Positions 8,741-17,693 of a stretch of DNA of 64,000 nt are shown here, one piece after another. The position numbers were made by a program, and so were the translations under genes. Positions within the stretch are counted from its first letter, which is position 1. Each line of letters begins with the position of its first letter. Location: assembly GCA_016787805.1 (NCBI GenBank), contig JAEUTY010000018.1, positions 62,001-126,000 on the forward strand, in the 5' to 3' direction. The notes below the pieces were generated by a model. That model was not told the DNA's origin. It worked only from the letters and a program-made list of their open reading frames with translations, and made no database searches. This DNA is from Flavobacterium sp. (GTDB lineage: Bacteria; Bacteroidota; Bacteroidia; Flavobacteriales; Flavobacteriaceae).

Positions 8741-10618
8741 ATGAAATACCTTTTTCTGATTCTCGTTTTCTTTGGTAATTTTACTCTTTTTGCTCAAAAT
8801 TCAAATTATTGGCAGCAACATATTGACTATAAAATGGAGGTATCAATTGACGTAAAGTCTTATCAATACCAAGGAAAACAAGAGTTGGTTTATACAAACA
8901 ATTCTTCTGATACGTTGAAAAAAGTGTATTATCATTTATTCAACAATGCTTTTCAACCCGGAAGCGAAATGGACATGCGTTTGCAATCCATCAAAGATCC
9001 AGATGGTAGAATGTTTACCAAGTTAAAAGAAAGCGACGAAAAAAAGCAAAGCAGAATTGCGAATTTGAAACCAGACGAAATAGGATATTTACATATTACA
9101 AACTTCAAACAAGATGGCGTAACGGCAATTGCTAAAGAAGTAGAAACCATTTTAGAAGTTACCTTAAACCAGCCATTGTTACCCGGAAAATCAACACTTT
9201 TGTCGTTAGATTTCAATGGTCAAGTTCCGGTTCAAATTCGTCGTTCGGGTCGAAATAATAAAGAAGGCGTTGCGCTTTCTATGAGCCAATGGTATCCAAA
9301 AATGGCCGAATTTGATTTTGAAGGCTGGCACGCCGATCCTTATATTTCAAGAGAATTTCATGGTGTTTGGGGCAATTTTGATGTGAAAATTACCATCGAT
9401 AAAAACTACGTTTTGGGAGGAACAGGCTATCTACAAAACGGAAATGAAATTGGGTACAATTACCAAGATGAAGGTGTAAAAGTAAGTATCCCACGCAAAC
9501 AAAAAACATTGACTTGGCATTTCAAAGCACCAATGGTACACGATTTTACTTGGGCAGCCGACAAAGATTATTTGCACGATATTGTTCAAGTTCCCAACGG
9601 AGCCAAATTGCATTTTCTGTATAAAAACAAAAAAGAAATCATTGAAAACTGGAAAAAAGCTCAACAAAAAACAGTCGAAATGATGCAATTTTACAATTCT
9701 TTTGTTGGTAAATATCCTTATGATCAATATTCTGTAATTCAAGGTGGCGATGGCGGAATGGAATATGCGATGTGCACACTCATTTTAGGCGAAGGAACTT
9801 ACGAGGGATTAATTGGCGTAATTGCCCACGAAATGGGACATTCGTGGTTTCAGCACATTTTAGCCAGCAACGAAAGCAAACATCCATGGATGGACGAAGG
9901 TTTTACCACTTTTATTGAAGATACTGTCATTTATGAATTGTCGGAGAAAAAAGGAGAAAATCCAATCGTAAGTTCGTATAAAGCGTATGTTGGTTTGGCT
10001 AATTCTGGTGATGAACAACCACTTTCAACGCATGCTGATCGCTACGATAGAAATAAATTATACAGCACAGCTTCGTACATCAAAGGCGAATTGTTTTTAA
10101 CTCAATTGGAATACCTTATTGGAAGGGAAAATCTACTAAAAACCATCAAACGTTTTTACCATGATTTCAAATTTAAACATCCAACGCCTAATGACATCAA
10201 ACGAACAGCAGAACGTGTTTCAGGCGCTAATTTAGATTGGTATTTGACTGATTGGACACAAACTACCAACACGATTGATTATGCTATTAAAGAAGTGCAA
10301 AGCGCTACTGATGGAATACAAAAAACAAGCGTTTCTTTGGAACGAATTGGTAGAACTCCAATGCCAATAGACGTTTTAGTCGAATATACTGATGGAACTC
10401 AAGAAACCTTTTACATTCCGTTGCGATTGATGAGTTTTCAAAAAGAAAATCCAACACCTACTATCAAAAGAACGGTTTTGAGTGATTGGACTTGGGGAAA
10501 TCCGAATTACTTTTTTGAAATTCCAAGATCTAAAACAGTCATCAAAAAAATCACTTTAGATCCAAGTGGTTTGATGGCTGATGTGAAGAAGGAAAATAAT
10601 TCGTACGAGATCAAGTAA
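8741..10618 (+). CDS. M1 family zinc metallopeptidase
   Basis: A 625-residue secreted aminopeptidase-like enzyme. The signal peptide MKYLFLILVFFGNFTLFAQ starts at the ATG at 8741; an earlier TTG at 8723 lies within the preceding terminator and was rejected. The zinc motif is HEMGH (363-367) with the third ligand E386 in WMDEGFTTF. The exopeptidase motif is GGMEYA (338-343), a variant of GxMEN. Family members hydrolyse N-terminal residues from peptides in the periplasm. The C-terminus is plain, without a sorting domain. It converges with the next gene, with one base between stop codons. Confidence 0.93.
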   Translation: MKYLFLILVFFGNFTLFAQNSNYWQQHIDYKMEVSIDVKSYQYQGKQELVYTNNSSDTLKKVYYHLFNNAFQPGSEMDMRLQSIKDPDGRMFTKLKESDEKKQSRIANLKPDEIGYLHITNFKQDGVTAIAKEVETILEVTLNQPLLPGKSTLLSLDFNGQVPVQIRRSGRNNKEGVALSMSQWYPKMAEFDFEGWHADPYISREFHGVWGNFDVKITIDKNYVLGGTGYLQNGNEIGYNYQDEGVKVSIPRKQKTLTWHFKAPMVHDFTWAADKDYLHDIVQVPNGAKLHFLYKNKKEIIENWKKAQQKTVEMMQFYNSFVGKYPYDQYSVIQGGDGGMEYAMCTLILGEGTYEGLIGVIAHEMGHSWFQHILASNESKHPWMDEGFTTFIEDTVIYELSEKKGENPIVSSYKAYVGLANSGDEQPLSTHADRYDRNKLYSTASYIKGELFLTQLEYLIGRENLLKTIKRFYHDFKFKHPTPNDIKRTAERVSGANLDWYLTDWTQTTNTIDYAIKEVQSATDGIQKTSVSLERIGRTPMPIDVLVEYTDGTQETFYIPLRLMSFQKENPTPTIKRTVLSDWTWGNPNYFFEIPRSKTVIKKITLDPSGLMADVKKENNSYEIK

Positions 10619-10619
10619 T

Positions 10620-11219
10620 TTATTGGTTTAAAATGGTTTCCAACGGCAAATGATCGCTGATGTTTTTGCCATAATAAGCCATCACAATTTGTCCGCTTTC
10701 ATCGATTAAAAAATCAGCTGGAATTCGGCTCATATTGCCGTCTCTTTTCAGATTTTTGCCTTTTACCAACACTTTGCCTTCTTTCAAATTGTGTTTGGTT
10801 TTTTTATCAAACATTGAGCCAACCATGCGCCAAAATGATCGTTTTACACCATATTTTTTGTACAATTCCAATGATGGATCACCTACAATCGGAAAAGGAA
10901 CTTCGGTTTCTTTTAAATAATCTTGTAATGTTGGATTACTTGATTCAAAAACCGCAATAAAAACATAGCCTTTGGCCTGAATTGCTTCGTAATTCTGAAT
11001 GATTTCGTTCATCCGAAAATTACAAACTGGGCAACTAGCATAGCGGAAAAAAGCCAGGAAAACCTTCTTTCCGCGGTAGTTTTCAAGCTGAATTGTTTCG
11101 CCTTTTGCATCAACAACAGTAAAAGTTGGTGCATTATTTCCTTTCTTGAGTTGCTGAGCCATTCCTAAAGAAAAGAAACTTATCGTAACGAAAAATAAAA
11201 AACGATGTAGTATTGCCAT
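10620..11219 (-). CDS. Peroxiredoxin-like thioredoxin-fold protein, exported
   Basis: A 199-residue AhpC/TSA-type thioredoxin-fold protein with a signal peptide ending near GMAQQ (residue 22). The redox motif is YASCPVCNF, with a CPVC pair, followed by the family-typical GVKRSFWRM and ADFLIDESGQIVMAYYG. The CxxC pair suggests a thiol oxidoreductase or a peroxiredoxin-like protein rather than a classic one-Cys peroxidase. It is probably periplasmic. It faces the M1 peptidase tail to tail. Upstream lies the terminator of the preceding leftward gene, so it has its own promoter, which I could not place. Confidence 0.85.
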   Translation of the reverse strand: MAILHRFLFFVTISFFSLGMAQQLKKGNNAPTFTVVDAKGETIQLENYRGKKVFLAFFRYASCPVCNFRMNEIIQNYEAIQAKGYVFIAVFESSNPTLQDYLKETEVPFPIVGDPSLELYKKYGVKRSFWRMVGSMFDKKTKHNLKEGKVLVKGKNLKRDGNMSRIPADFLIDESGQIVMAYYGKNISDHLPLETILNQ

Positions 11220-11262
11220 AGTTACAAAACTCTGATTGTCAAATTATATTGTTGGCTATAAA

Positions 11263-11290
11263 AAAACGCCAAACTTTCATTTGGCGTTTC
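11263..11290 (-). terminator. Terminator after the 11295-11894 gene
   Basis: A 10-bp perfect stem (AAACGCCAAA / TTTGGCGTTT) around CTTTCA. On the minus strand it runs into six T. It closes the leftward hypothetical gene that stops at 11295. Confidence 0.85.
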
Positions 11291-11294
11291 ATTT

Positions 11295-11894
11295 TTATAA
11301 CAGTTTCACTTCGGTGATTTCGTTGTAAATTTTGTAGGCTTTTGTTTTGGGATCAAAAAACTCTTGTTCGCGGTAGAACACTTCAATTTTATCTCCTTTT
11401 ACAATTTTGCCTTTGATTAGTAAAGCATCGCCTTCAAACGAAAACAACCAAATAAACTCTCTTTTTGTATTGGTTTCGTCGGTTATAGTTATCGTATTGA
11501 ACTCAACTGCTGTCATCGCTTCAAAAGTACCTTTGTGCGACGATTCGATGATTTCCTCTTCAACAACTTCTTCAACAACTTCTTGGTCTTCTGAAAGTAT
11601 ATTGGAAAACACTTTTGGGCAAATCAACGCCATTTCAACACCTACATTTTCAGCAATTTTTTCAATGTTAGCCGATTTCTTGTCTGGATTGTAACCAATT
11701 ACTTTTTTCTCTTTATCGTTCAACATATTCAATGCTTCAAAAATACAAACCCCTAAATCGGTTTCAGACAGTTTTTCGGCTCCTTTGTTGGTTGAACATT
11801 CACAGGTTAATGCGGCCAATTTTTTGTAAACCGCTTCTTTTTTTTGAGCCATTAGTACAACAGGTAGTAATAATAGCAATAGCATTTTTTTCAT
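11295..11894 (-). CDS. Secreted hypothetical protein
   Basis: A 199-residue protein of unknown function with a clear signal peptide (MKKMLLLLLLPVVLMAQ). The N-terminal half has a Cys-containing helical segment (LTCECST, LGVCIFEAL). The middle is a Glu/Val-rich linker (about residues 104-115), and the C-terminal third looks like a small beta domain ending in YNEITEVKLL. It is likely periplasmic. It is a single-gene unit ended by a strong terminator, and neighbours give no functional clue. Confidence 0.7.
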   Translation of the reverse strand: MKKMLLLLLLPVVLMAQKKEAVYKKLAALTCECSTNKGAEKLSETDLGVCIFEALNMLNDKEKKVIGYNPDKKSANIEKIAENVGVEMALICPKVFSNILSEDQEVVEEVVEEEIIESSHKGTFEAMTAVEFNTITITDETNTKREFIWLFSFEGDALLIKGKIVKGDKIEVFYREQEFFDPKTKAYKIYNEITEVKLL

Positions 11895-12048
11895 TAGACT
11901 AAGAATTAAATCAGCTTTTAAGCTGGTGTTTATTATTTTCTGCTAATATAAAATTAATGTTGATAAAGTGTTTAATTAACTGCCTTTTTATTCTCTTTTT
12001 TTATGGAATAGAATTTGTAGTTTTACATCGCATTAAAATTTATTTGAA

Positions 12049-12456
12049 ATGAAATCATTGTATTTATTCGTTTTACTTGCTTTTTTGGGATTCGGTTCAA
12101 CTAAGCTTCAAGCGCAAACTATAACCATGCGAACAAGTAGTATAAGCGTTACTGAAAAAAATGAAAAAGGAGTTTGGAACAAATGGTCGGAATTTGTTGA
12201 CGCCGATTTAGTGATTACTATCGATGGTAAAAAAAATCGAATTGTGGTAAATTCTCCTGATATTCAGGTTTTTACAATAACTGCTTATGGTGAAAAAACC
12301 GAAAACGATGATCAAAAAATTGTTCCTTTTGAATGTGTTGACAACAACGGCTCTAAATGCAACATTTTTGTTATCACTCACAAAAAAGAAAACAACAGAA
12401 TGCAGTTTTACATCAATTATGCTGAAGTAAAATTCGTTTACAACATCTACAACTAA
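12049..12456 (+). CDS. Secreted hypothetical protein, first gene of the rnpA operon
   Basis: A 135-residue protein with a signal peptide ending near KLQAQ (residue 23). The mature part is short and beta-rich (ITMRTSSISV, KNRIVVNSPDIQVFTITAYG) with two cysteines in FECVDNNGSKCNIF. I do not recognise the family. It ends 8 bp before rnpA and is co-directional with four further genes, so it probably opens that operon. A degenerate TAGTTTTA sequence 24 bp upstream of the ATG is a weak promoter candidate. Confidence 0.7.
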   Translation: MKSLYLFVLLAFLGFGSTKLQAQTITMRTSSISVTEKNEKGVWNKWSEFVDADLVITIDGKKNRIVVNSPDIQVFTITAYGEKTENDDQKIVPFECVDNNGSKCNIFVITHKKENNRMQFYINYAEVKFVYNIYN

Positions 12457-12464
12457 GCCCAATA

Positions 12465-12851
12465 ATGGATTTCTCTTTTTCTAAAGACGAAAAATTAAAA
12501 AGCAAAAAGGTAATTGACTCGCTTTTTTCCAATGGGAAATCCGTTGCTAAATATCCGTTGCGATTGGTTTACATTGAAGCTCCTGAAGAACAAAATGTTC
12601 CTTTAAAAATGGGCGTTTCAGTATCTAAAAAACATTTTAAACATGCGGTTGATCGCAATTATTTCAAACGTGTTTTACGTGAATGTTATCGTTTGAATAA
12701 AAACCTTCTAATTCAGAACCTCAACAAAAAATACTCGGCTATGTTTTTTTACCAAACTAGTGACCGGCTGAGTTATCAGGAAATCAACGATAAAACGATA
12801 CAACTTTTTGACAAATTCATTGCAACTGAAAACGAAAATAAAAACAAATAG
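12465..12851 (+). CDS. rnpA: Ribonuclease P protein component
   Basis: A 128-residue basic protein that binds RNase P RNA and helps remove 5' leaders from tRNA precursors. The family core is present: MGVSVSKKHFKHAVDRNYFKR followed by VLRECYR, containing the RNR-type motif as DRNYFKR. The N-terminus MDFSFSKDEKLKSKKVIDSL matches the usual opening. It is embedded in an operon with secreted and envelope proteins rather than next to rpmH. The start at 12465 leaves 8 bp after the preceding gene. Confidence 0.93.
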   Translation: MDFSFSKDEKLKSKKVIDSLFSNGKSVAKYPLRLVYIEAPEEQNVPLKMGVSVSKKHFKHAVDRNYFKRVLRECYRLNKNLLIQNLNKKYSAMFFYQTSDRLSYQEINDKTIQLFDKFIATENENKNK

Positions 12852-12900
12852 ATAATAATCCGTTCTGTTTTGTCGTTGTTGAGTTATAAATCAGTCTGTT

Positions 12901-13800
12901 ATGAAACCTTTTTTTGCTTTTCTTTCCCTTGTATTATTGTTGGTTTGTTGTAAAGAAGTAGAACGCGATTCGTCTTCTTATGATACTGTTGCTCTGTCAC
13001 TTCCGGACAAAAAAATGTATAAAGAAAAATCGGATTATGGTCAAGAAGTCAATGCTGTAGCTTCAGAAGTAGTTGAAGAAGTGGTTGATGCAGCAACGCC
13101 TCCAGTTAATTCGATTGAAAAAATAGATCAAAAAATTATCAAAACCGGAAATCTACGTTTTGAAACTTCTGATATGGAAGAAACTTTTGTTGAGCTTCAG
13201 CATTTAATAAAAAAGCACAAAGCAATAGTGCAAAATGATTCCGAAGAAAAAACCAATAATACGGTTAATCGTTACTTGACACTTCGAATTCCTAATCAAA
13301 ATTTCGACAGTTTTATTACAGAATTATCAAGTGGTGTTCACTATTTTGATTTAAAAAACATTTCTGTAGATGATGTTACAGAAGAATACATCGATGTTGC
13401 TTCACGAATTAAAACCAAAAAAGCACTAGAAGAACGTTATTTGGAGCTATTGAAAAAAGCCAACAAAGTCTCTGAAATGCTAGAAATTGAACGTGAATTA
13501 GCCTCAATTAGAGAAGAAATTGAAGCCAAAGAAGGGCGTTTAAAATACATTCAGAATAGCGTTTCAATGAGTACGATTAACGTCGAATTTTATAAGGTAA
13601 TGGAGCGTAAAGTTGGCGCAAGTGTTTCGTTTGGTACAAAATTTGTCAATGCATTAAAATCAGGTTTCAACGGAATTTCAACTTTCTTCCTTTGGGTAAT
13701 CGAAGTGTGGCCTTTTATTATTATTTTAGTGGCCTTGATTTTCTATATAAGAAAACGATTTAAGAAAAAAAACAGCAATAAAAATGTGGATAAAGGTTAA
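12901..13800 (+). CDS. DUF4349 lipoprotein with coiled coil and C-terminal membrane segment
   Basis: A 299-residue envelope protein. The lipobox LLVCC gives a lipidated cysteine near residue 17. Residues about 75-235 match the DUF4349 pattern: KIIKTGNLRFET, a central YLTLRIPNQNFDSFI strand region, and a long coiled coil (ALEERYLELLKKANKV to EAKEGRLKY). A hydrophobic helix (about 258-282) and a basic tail (RKRFKKKNSN) end the protein. DUF4349 has no established biochemical role. The last 17 bp overlap the S41 protease gene, indicating translational coupling. Confidence 0.85.
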   Translation: MKPFFAFLSLVLLLVCCKEVERDSSSYDTVALSLPDKKMYKEKSDYGQEVNAVASEVVEEVVDAATPPVNSIEKIDQKIIKTGNLRFETSDMEETFVELQHLIKKHKAIVQNDSEEKTNNTVNRYLTLRIPNQNFDSFITELSSGVHYFDLKNISVDDVTEEYIDVASRIKTKKALEERYLELLKKANKVSEMLEIERELASIREEIEAKEGRLKYIQNSVSMSTINVEFYKVMERKVGASVSFGTKFVNALKSGFNGISTFFLWVIEVWPFIIILVALIFYIRKRFKKKNSNKNVDKG

Positions 13801-15421
13801 AAAACGATACATAATTACTTCAGTAGCTTCAGCTTTTTTATTTGTTGGTGTGAGTTTCAAAGACGACTTTTTTGAAGTTGCCAAACAAATAGAAATCTTC
13901 ACAACATTGTTTAAAACGGTAAACCAAAATTATGTCGACCAAGTTTCGCCGCCCGAATTAATGGACAAAGCCATCAAAAGTATGTTGGCCGACTTGGATC
14001 CGTATACCAACTATTTTAACGAGCAAGATGTTGTTAAATTCAAAATCAACAATACAGGCGAATACACCGGAATTGGCGCGATGATTACTCGAAAAGACGA
14101 CAAATTAATTATAGTTGAACCTTACAAAGGTTTTCCTGCAGATAAAGCCGGATTGAAAGCGGGCGACGAAATCATTCAAATTGGTGATGTGTTATTGGCT
14201 GATTTTAAAGATGATGCATCGCAATTGCTCAAAGGCGCTAAAAATACCAAAGTAGACCTCAAATACTTGCGTCAAGGAAAAACCCTTTCTACTCAATTGG
14301 TTTTGGATGAAGTAGAAGTAAAAGCCGTTCCGTTTTTCTCTAAAATTGACGATAAAACAGGTTACATTGTGCTTTCAAAATTCAATCGAAAAACTACACA
14401 AGAAACCAAAGAAGCATTAGAAAAATTAAAAGCCGATGGCGCGACTCAAATCATCTTAGATTTACGTGGAAATCCTGGTGGATTGCTGAATGAAGCGATT
14501 AACGTGTGTAATTTATTTGTTCCTAAAGGCGAAATTATCGTAACTACAAAATCGAAAAACGAAAAACACAACAATGTGTACAAAACCAGTCGCGAACCAA
14601 TTGACACCGAAATTCCGTTGGCAATCATTGTAGACGGAAAAAGTGCTTCAGCTTCTGAAATCGTCTCGGGAGCGTTGCAAGATTTGGATCGAGCAGTTAT
14701 TTTGGGTAGCCGAAGTTTTGGGAAAGGTTTGGTACAACGACCCTTTGACATGACTTACGGAACGCAAGTAAAAGTAACCATTTCAAGATATTATACGCCA
14801 GCCGGAAGATGTATTCAAGCATTGGATTATGCGCACAAAGACAGCGAAGGTAAAGCCATTAAACACGATTTAACAAAAGTCAATGCATTCAAAACTAAAA
14901 AAGGAAGAACAGTTTATGATGGTGGAGGTATTTTGCCGGATATTGAAATTGCAGAAACCAAAACCAGTCCAATTGCAGAAGCTTTGAATCGCAACGACGG
15001 CATTTTTAAATACGCTACGTATTATTATTTTAAAAACCCAAATTTAGGCGATAAAATTCCGACAATTTCTGATGCGGATTATGCTGATTTTAAAGCTTTT
15101 CTGAAAAGAGAAAAAATTAGTTTTGATACTGAAACTGAAGTCGCACTCAAAAACACTTTGGAAAAAGCCAAAAAAGAAAACATCGATCAAACCATTGCTA
15201 CCGAATACCAACAATTGCTTGTTGCTTTACAAAAAAGCGAGGAAATGCTTTTGGATAAAAACAGAAAAGAAATAGCCAAATTAATTCAAGATGAATTGAT
15301 TAAACGCTACCAATACAAAGAAGGTTTGTACCAATATTATACCAAAAGCAACGTTGAAATTGCAAGAGCTGTTTCGTTGTTCAACAATAAAGCTGAGTAC
15401 AATAAAATACTGAAAATATAA
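13784..15421 (+). CDS. S41 family carboxy-terminal processing protease
   Basis: A 545-residue C-terminal processing peptidase. The order is an N-terminal membrane segment (about 9-25), a PDZ domain at about 90-170 (EYTGIGAMITRK, GLKAGDEIIQIGD), then the S41 catalytic domain. The nucleophile is S289 in GKSASASEI and the general base is K314 in SFGKGLV, with the family spacing of 25. A C-terminal helical extension follows. It should act in the periplasm on protein C-termini. It overlaps the DUF4349 gene by 17 bp and the OmpA gene by one base, so the three are tightly coupled. Confidence 0.95.
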   Translation: MWIKVKKRYIITSVASAFLFVGVSFKDDFFEVAKQIEIFTTLFKTVNQNYVDQVSPPELMDKAIKSMLADLDPYTNYFNEQDVVKFKINNTGEYTGIGAMITRKDDKLIIVEPYKGFPADKAGLKAGDEIIQIGDVLLADFKDDASQLLKGAKNTKVDLKYLRQGKTLSTQLVLDEVEVKAVPFFSKIDDKTGYIVLSKFNRKTTQETKEALEKLKADGATQIILDLRGNPGGLLNEAINVCNLFVPKGEIIVTTKSKNEKHNNVYKTSREPIDTEIPLAIIVDGKSASASEIVSGALQDLDRAVILGSRSFGKGLVQRPFDMTYGTQVKVTISRYYTPAGRCIQALDYAHKDSEGKAIKHDLTKVNAFKTKKGRTVYDGGGILPDIEIAETKTSPIAEALNRNDGIFKYATYYYFKNPNLGDKIPTISDADYADFKAFLKREKISFDTETEVALKNTLEKAKKENIDQTIATEYQQLLVALQKSEEMLLDKNRKEIAKLIQDELIKRYQYKEGLYQYYTKSNVEIARAVSLFNNKAEYNKILKI

Positions 15422-16236
15422 TGTTGAAATTCATTAAGATTATCCCGTTTTTTCTAGTAAGTTTTCTTTATGCACAAGAGGAAATTGTACAAAGTGTTTA
15501 TTTCGAATTTGATAAGTTTTCGTTGGATGACAAGCAAGCCAATGAAGTCATTGAATTCATTCGAAAAACGGATTCAACTCGTATTGAATCGATTCAAATT
15601 TTTGGCTACACTGATGATATTGGTAAAGATGCTTATAACTTTAAGCTTTCGACCAACAGAGCCACGACCATTCAAAATAAATTGATTGAAAACGGCATCA
15701 AAAACAAAATTATTGTTACCATAGAAGGGAAAGGACGTATTTTGATTGATGATGATATTGTAGAAAATTTGCCGGAAAAACGTTCCAAAAACCGGCGTGT
15801 TGACGTGGTGTTGAACTTAAAACCATTACCAAAAATTGAAATTCCTGGCTTTTACAACATGGTGCAAAAAAACCATATTGTAGGCGATCATATTTACCTT
15901 GACAATATTCATTTTGAAAAAGGAAGCAGTAAATTGACTACCAAATCAAAAAATGAGTTGGACAAAGTAGCACTGCTAGTGCATCGTTACAAAAATTTAC
16001 AATTTGAAATTCAAGGCCATGTGTGTTGTACGCCTCCTTACCAAAAAGAAGCCATTGACAAAGACACTAAAAAAAGACAATTATCTACCAACCGAGCACA
16101 ATCGGTTTACAAGTATTTGCTATTTCGAAAAGTGCCTAAAAGTCGAATGACTTTCAAAGGATATGGTAACACTGTTCCTTTAGGAAAAGGATCTGAATAC
16201 GACCGAAGAGTAGAATTAGTGATTACGAAAATTTAG
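15421..16236 (+). CDS. Protein with two tandem OmpA-like peptidoglycan-binding domains
   Basis: A 271-residue exported protein (signal peptide ending near FLYAQ). Residues about 23-135 form one OmpA-like domain (VYFEFDKFSLDD, IQIFGYTDDIG, KNRRVDVVL) and about 150-271 a second (IHFEKGSSKLT, FEIQGHVCC, LSTNRAQSVYKYL, YDRRVELVITKI). OmpA-like domains bind peptidoglycan. There is no beta barrel or lipobox, so it may be a soluble periplasmic linker. Its ATG overlaps the S41 protease stop codon (TAATG), and it converges with the next gene with a 4-bp overlap. Confidence 0.88.
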   Translation: MLKFIKIIPFFLVSFLYAQEEIVQSVYFEFDKFSLDDKQANEVIEFIRKTDSTRIESIQIFGYTDDIGKDAYNFKLSTNRATTIQNKLIENGIKNKIIVTIEGKGRILIDDDIVENLPEKRSKNRRVDVVLNLKPLPKIEIPGFYNMVQKNHIVGDHIYLDNIHFEKGSSKLTTKSKNELDKVALLVHRYKNLQFEIQGHVCCTPPYQKEAIDKDTKKRQLSTNRAQSVYKYLLFRKVPKSRMTFKGYGNTVPLGKGSEYDRRVELVITKI

Positions 16237-16682
16237 TTTCTTTTCATTTCAATGTGCGGAATATCGTCTTCCAAGTACATCTCGCTGGTTGGCACAAATC
16301 CGTGGCTTTGGTAAAATTTTTTCAAGTACAATTGTGCAGAAATGGTAATTTTAGTTTCGCCAAATTTTTCTTTTATTGCATTTATCGCGTGGTACATTAA
16401 ATCGTGACCCAACTTCAATTCGCGATGCGAAGGTTTTACGATGACTCTTCCTATTGAAGCTTGTTCAAAATAATCATTCGGTTGGAACATTCGGGCATAA
16501 GCCACCAAAATTCCATCTAATTCGCCCAACAAATGAATTGCTTTTTCGTCCTTACCATCAATATCTTGATAAACGCAGTTTTGCTCCACTACAAAGACTT
16601 CGCTTCGCAATTGCAACAAAGAATATAGCTCGAGGGTAGAAAGCTCGTTAAAACGCTTTATTTGCCATTTTACAGTCAACAT
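16233..16682 (-). CDS. ElaA-type GNAT acetyltransferase
   Basis: A 149-residue GNAT protein close to ElaA. The N-terminal signature LLQLRSEVFVVEQNCVYQDI is characteristic, and the acetyl-CoA loop is IGRVIVKPSHRELKLGHDL. Substrate is unknown for this branch. No signal peptide, so cytoplasmic. The 3' end overlaps the OmpA gene tail to tail. It lies just downstream of the DUF4837 gene (2 bp), so the two are probably co-transcribed. Confidence 0.9.
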   Translation of the reverse strand: MLTVKWQIKRFNELSTLELYSLLQLRSEVFVVEQNCVYQDIDGKDEKAIHLLGELDGILVAYARMFQPNDYFEQASIGRVIVKPSHRELKLGHDLMYHAINAIKEKFGETKITISAQLYLKKFYQSHGFVPTSEMYLEDDIPHIEMKRN

Positions 16683-16684
16683 GA

Positions 16685-17656
16685 TTACTGGAATTTTATC
16701 GTTTTAATAATCGCTTCCAATTCAAGCATAAAATCTCTTTTTCCTTTGAATGGAGCGTAACAAAATCCTTCTAAAACCAAAACTCTTTTCTTTTTTTTGT
16801 CAATAAAAGCATAATTAACAAATGGTCCCGACATAAAATCGTATCGCAAATTCCAAGTTCCTTTGGTTTCATAAGCCAAGGCATCCGATAAGGCCATTTT
16901 GTCTAAATACGGCGTAAAATCGGTTTCGGTAATCATTTTGCTGCGTTTTTTACTTCCGTGTATGTAGATACTTCCGATAGAATCTCTAACTTTTACAATC
17001 GAATTAATAATGTTTGTTGTGTCTTTCAGTCGATTGTAAGGCAATTGATATGTAATCAAACTCAGGTTTCCTCCATCGATTTCTTTTTTTAACCATAAGA
17101 ATTTTTTCCCTTTTAAAACGGTTTTGTACTTCACCGGAACTTTTAAATCAATGCCAAATTGTTCGTTTACATCATTTTCGCCATTTTTATTGACATAAAT
17201 TTGACTTTGGTAAGCTTTGATTTCCGAATCGCGAATGGTTTTGCTGATGAATTGTGCTTTGTTTTCTATCGAATCTATCAAATCTTTGAGTGTTCTGCCT
17301 GAAAATCTAACAATAATTTGTCGGTTAGAAGGTTCGGTCTCTTTGATGCTAAAATCGTTTTTAGCCTCTTTCATAACTACAATTATATTGCGGCTTTTGG
17401 CGATGAATCCGTCTAAAAGTTTGACAGGATATTGATTTAAGGTAAAAAGTGGTTCTTCGTCTTGCAAACCAATAACGGGTGAAGCAAATTTATTTCGAAT
17501 TGAATCGCCTACTTCACCATTCCAAAGTTGATCGTCAATAATGACTGAAACCGAATTGACTTTGCCCAAGGTTTCGAAAGCCGTGTTTTTTCGCTCCTCA
17601 ATACAAGAAGAGAAGAGAAAAGGAAAAAAGACTAATAAAAAAAGGGTTTTATTCAT
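16685..17656 (-). CDS. DUF4837 lipoprotein
   Basis: A 323-residue Bacteroidota-specific lipoprotein of unknown function. The ATG at 17656 gives a proper lipoprotein signal (MNKTLFLLVFFPFLFSSC, C18). An upstream ATG at 17701 would overlap the preceding gene and bury the signal, so it was rejected. Family features include FGIDLKVPVKYKTVLKGKKF and a C-terminal GPFVNYAFID segment. It lies 37 bp after the lytic transglycosylase gene and 2 bp before the ElaA-type gene. A cell-envelope role is suggested only by location and lipidation. Confidence 0.82.
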   Translation of the reverse strand: MNKTLFLLVFFPFLFSSCIEERKNTAFETLGKVNSVSVIIDDQLWNGEVGDSIRNKFASPVIGLQDEEPLFTLNQYPVKLLDGFIAKSRNIIVVMKEAKNDFSIKETEPSNRQIIVRFSGRTLKDLIDSIENKAQFISKTIRDSEIKAYQSQIYVNKNGENDVNEQFGIDLKVPVKYKTVLKGKKFLWLKKEIDGGNLSLITYQLPYNRLKDTTNIINSIVKVRDSIGSIYIHGSKKRSKMITETDFTPYLDKMALSDALAYETKGTWNLRYDFMSGPFVNYAFIDKKKKRVLVLEGFCYAPFKGKRDFMLELEAIIKTIKFQ

Positions 17657-17693
17657 ATCGAAATAAAACCCAAATTTAATGAAGATTTTGAAT

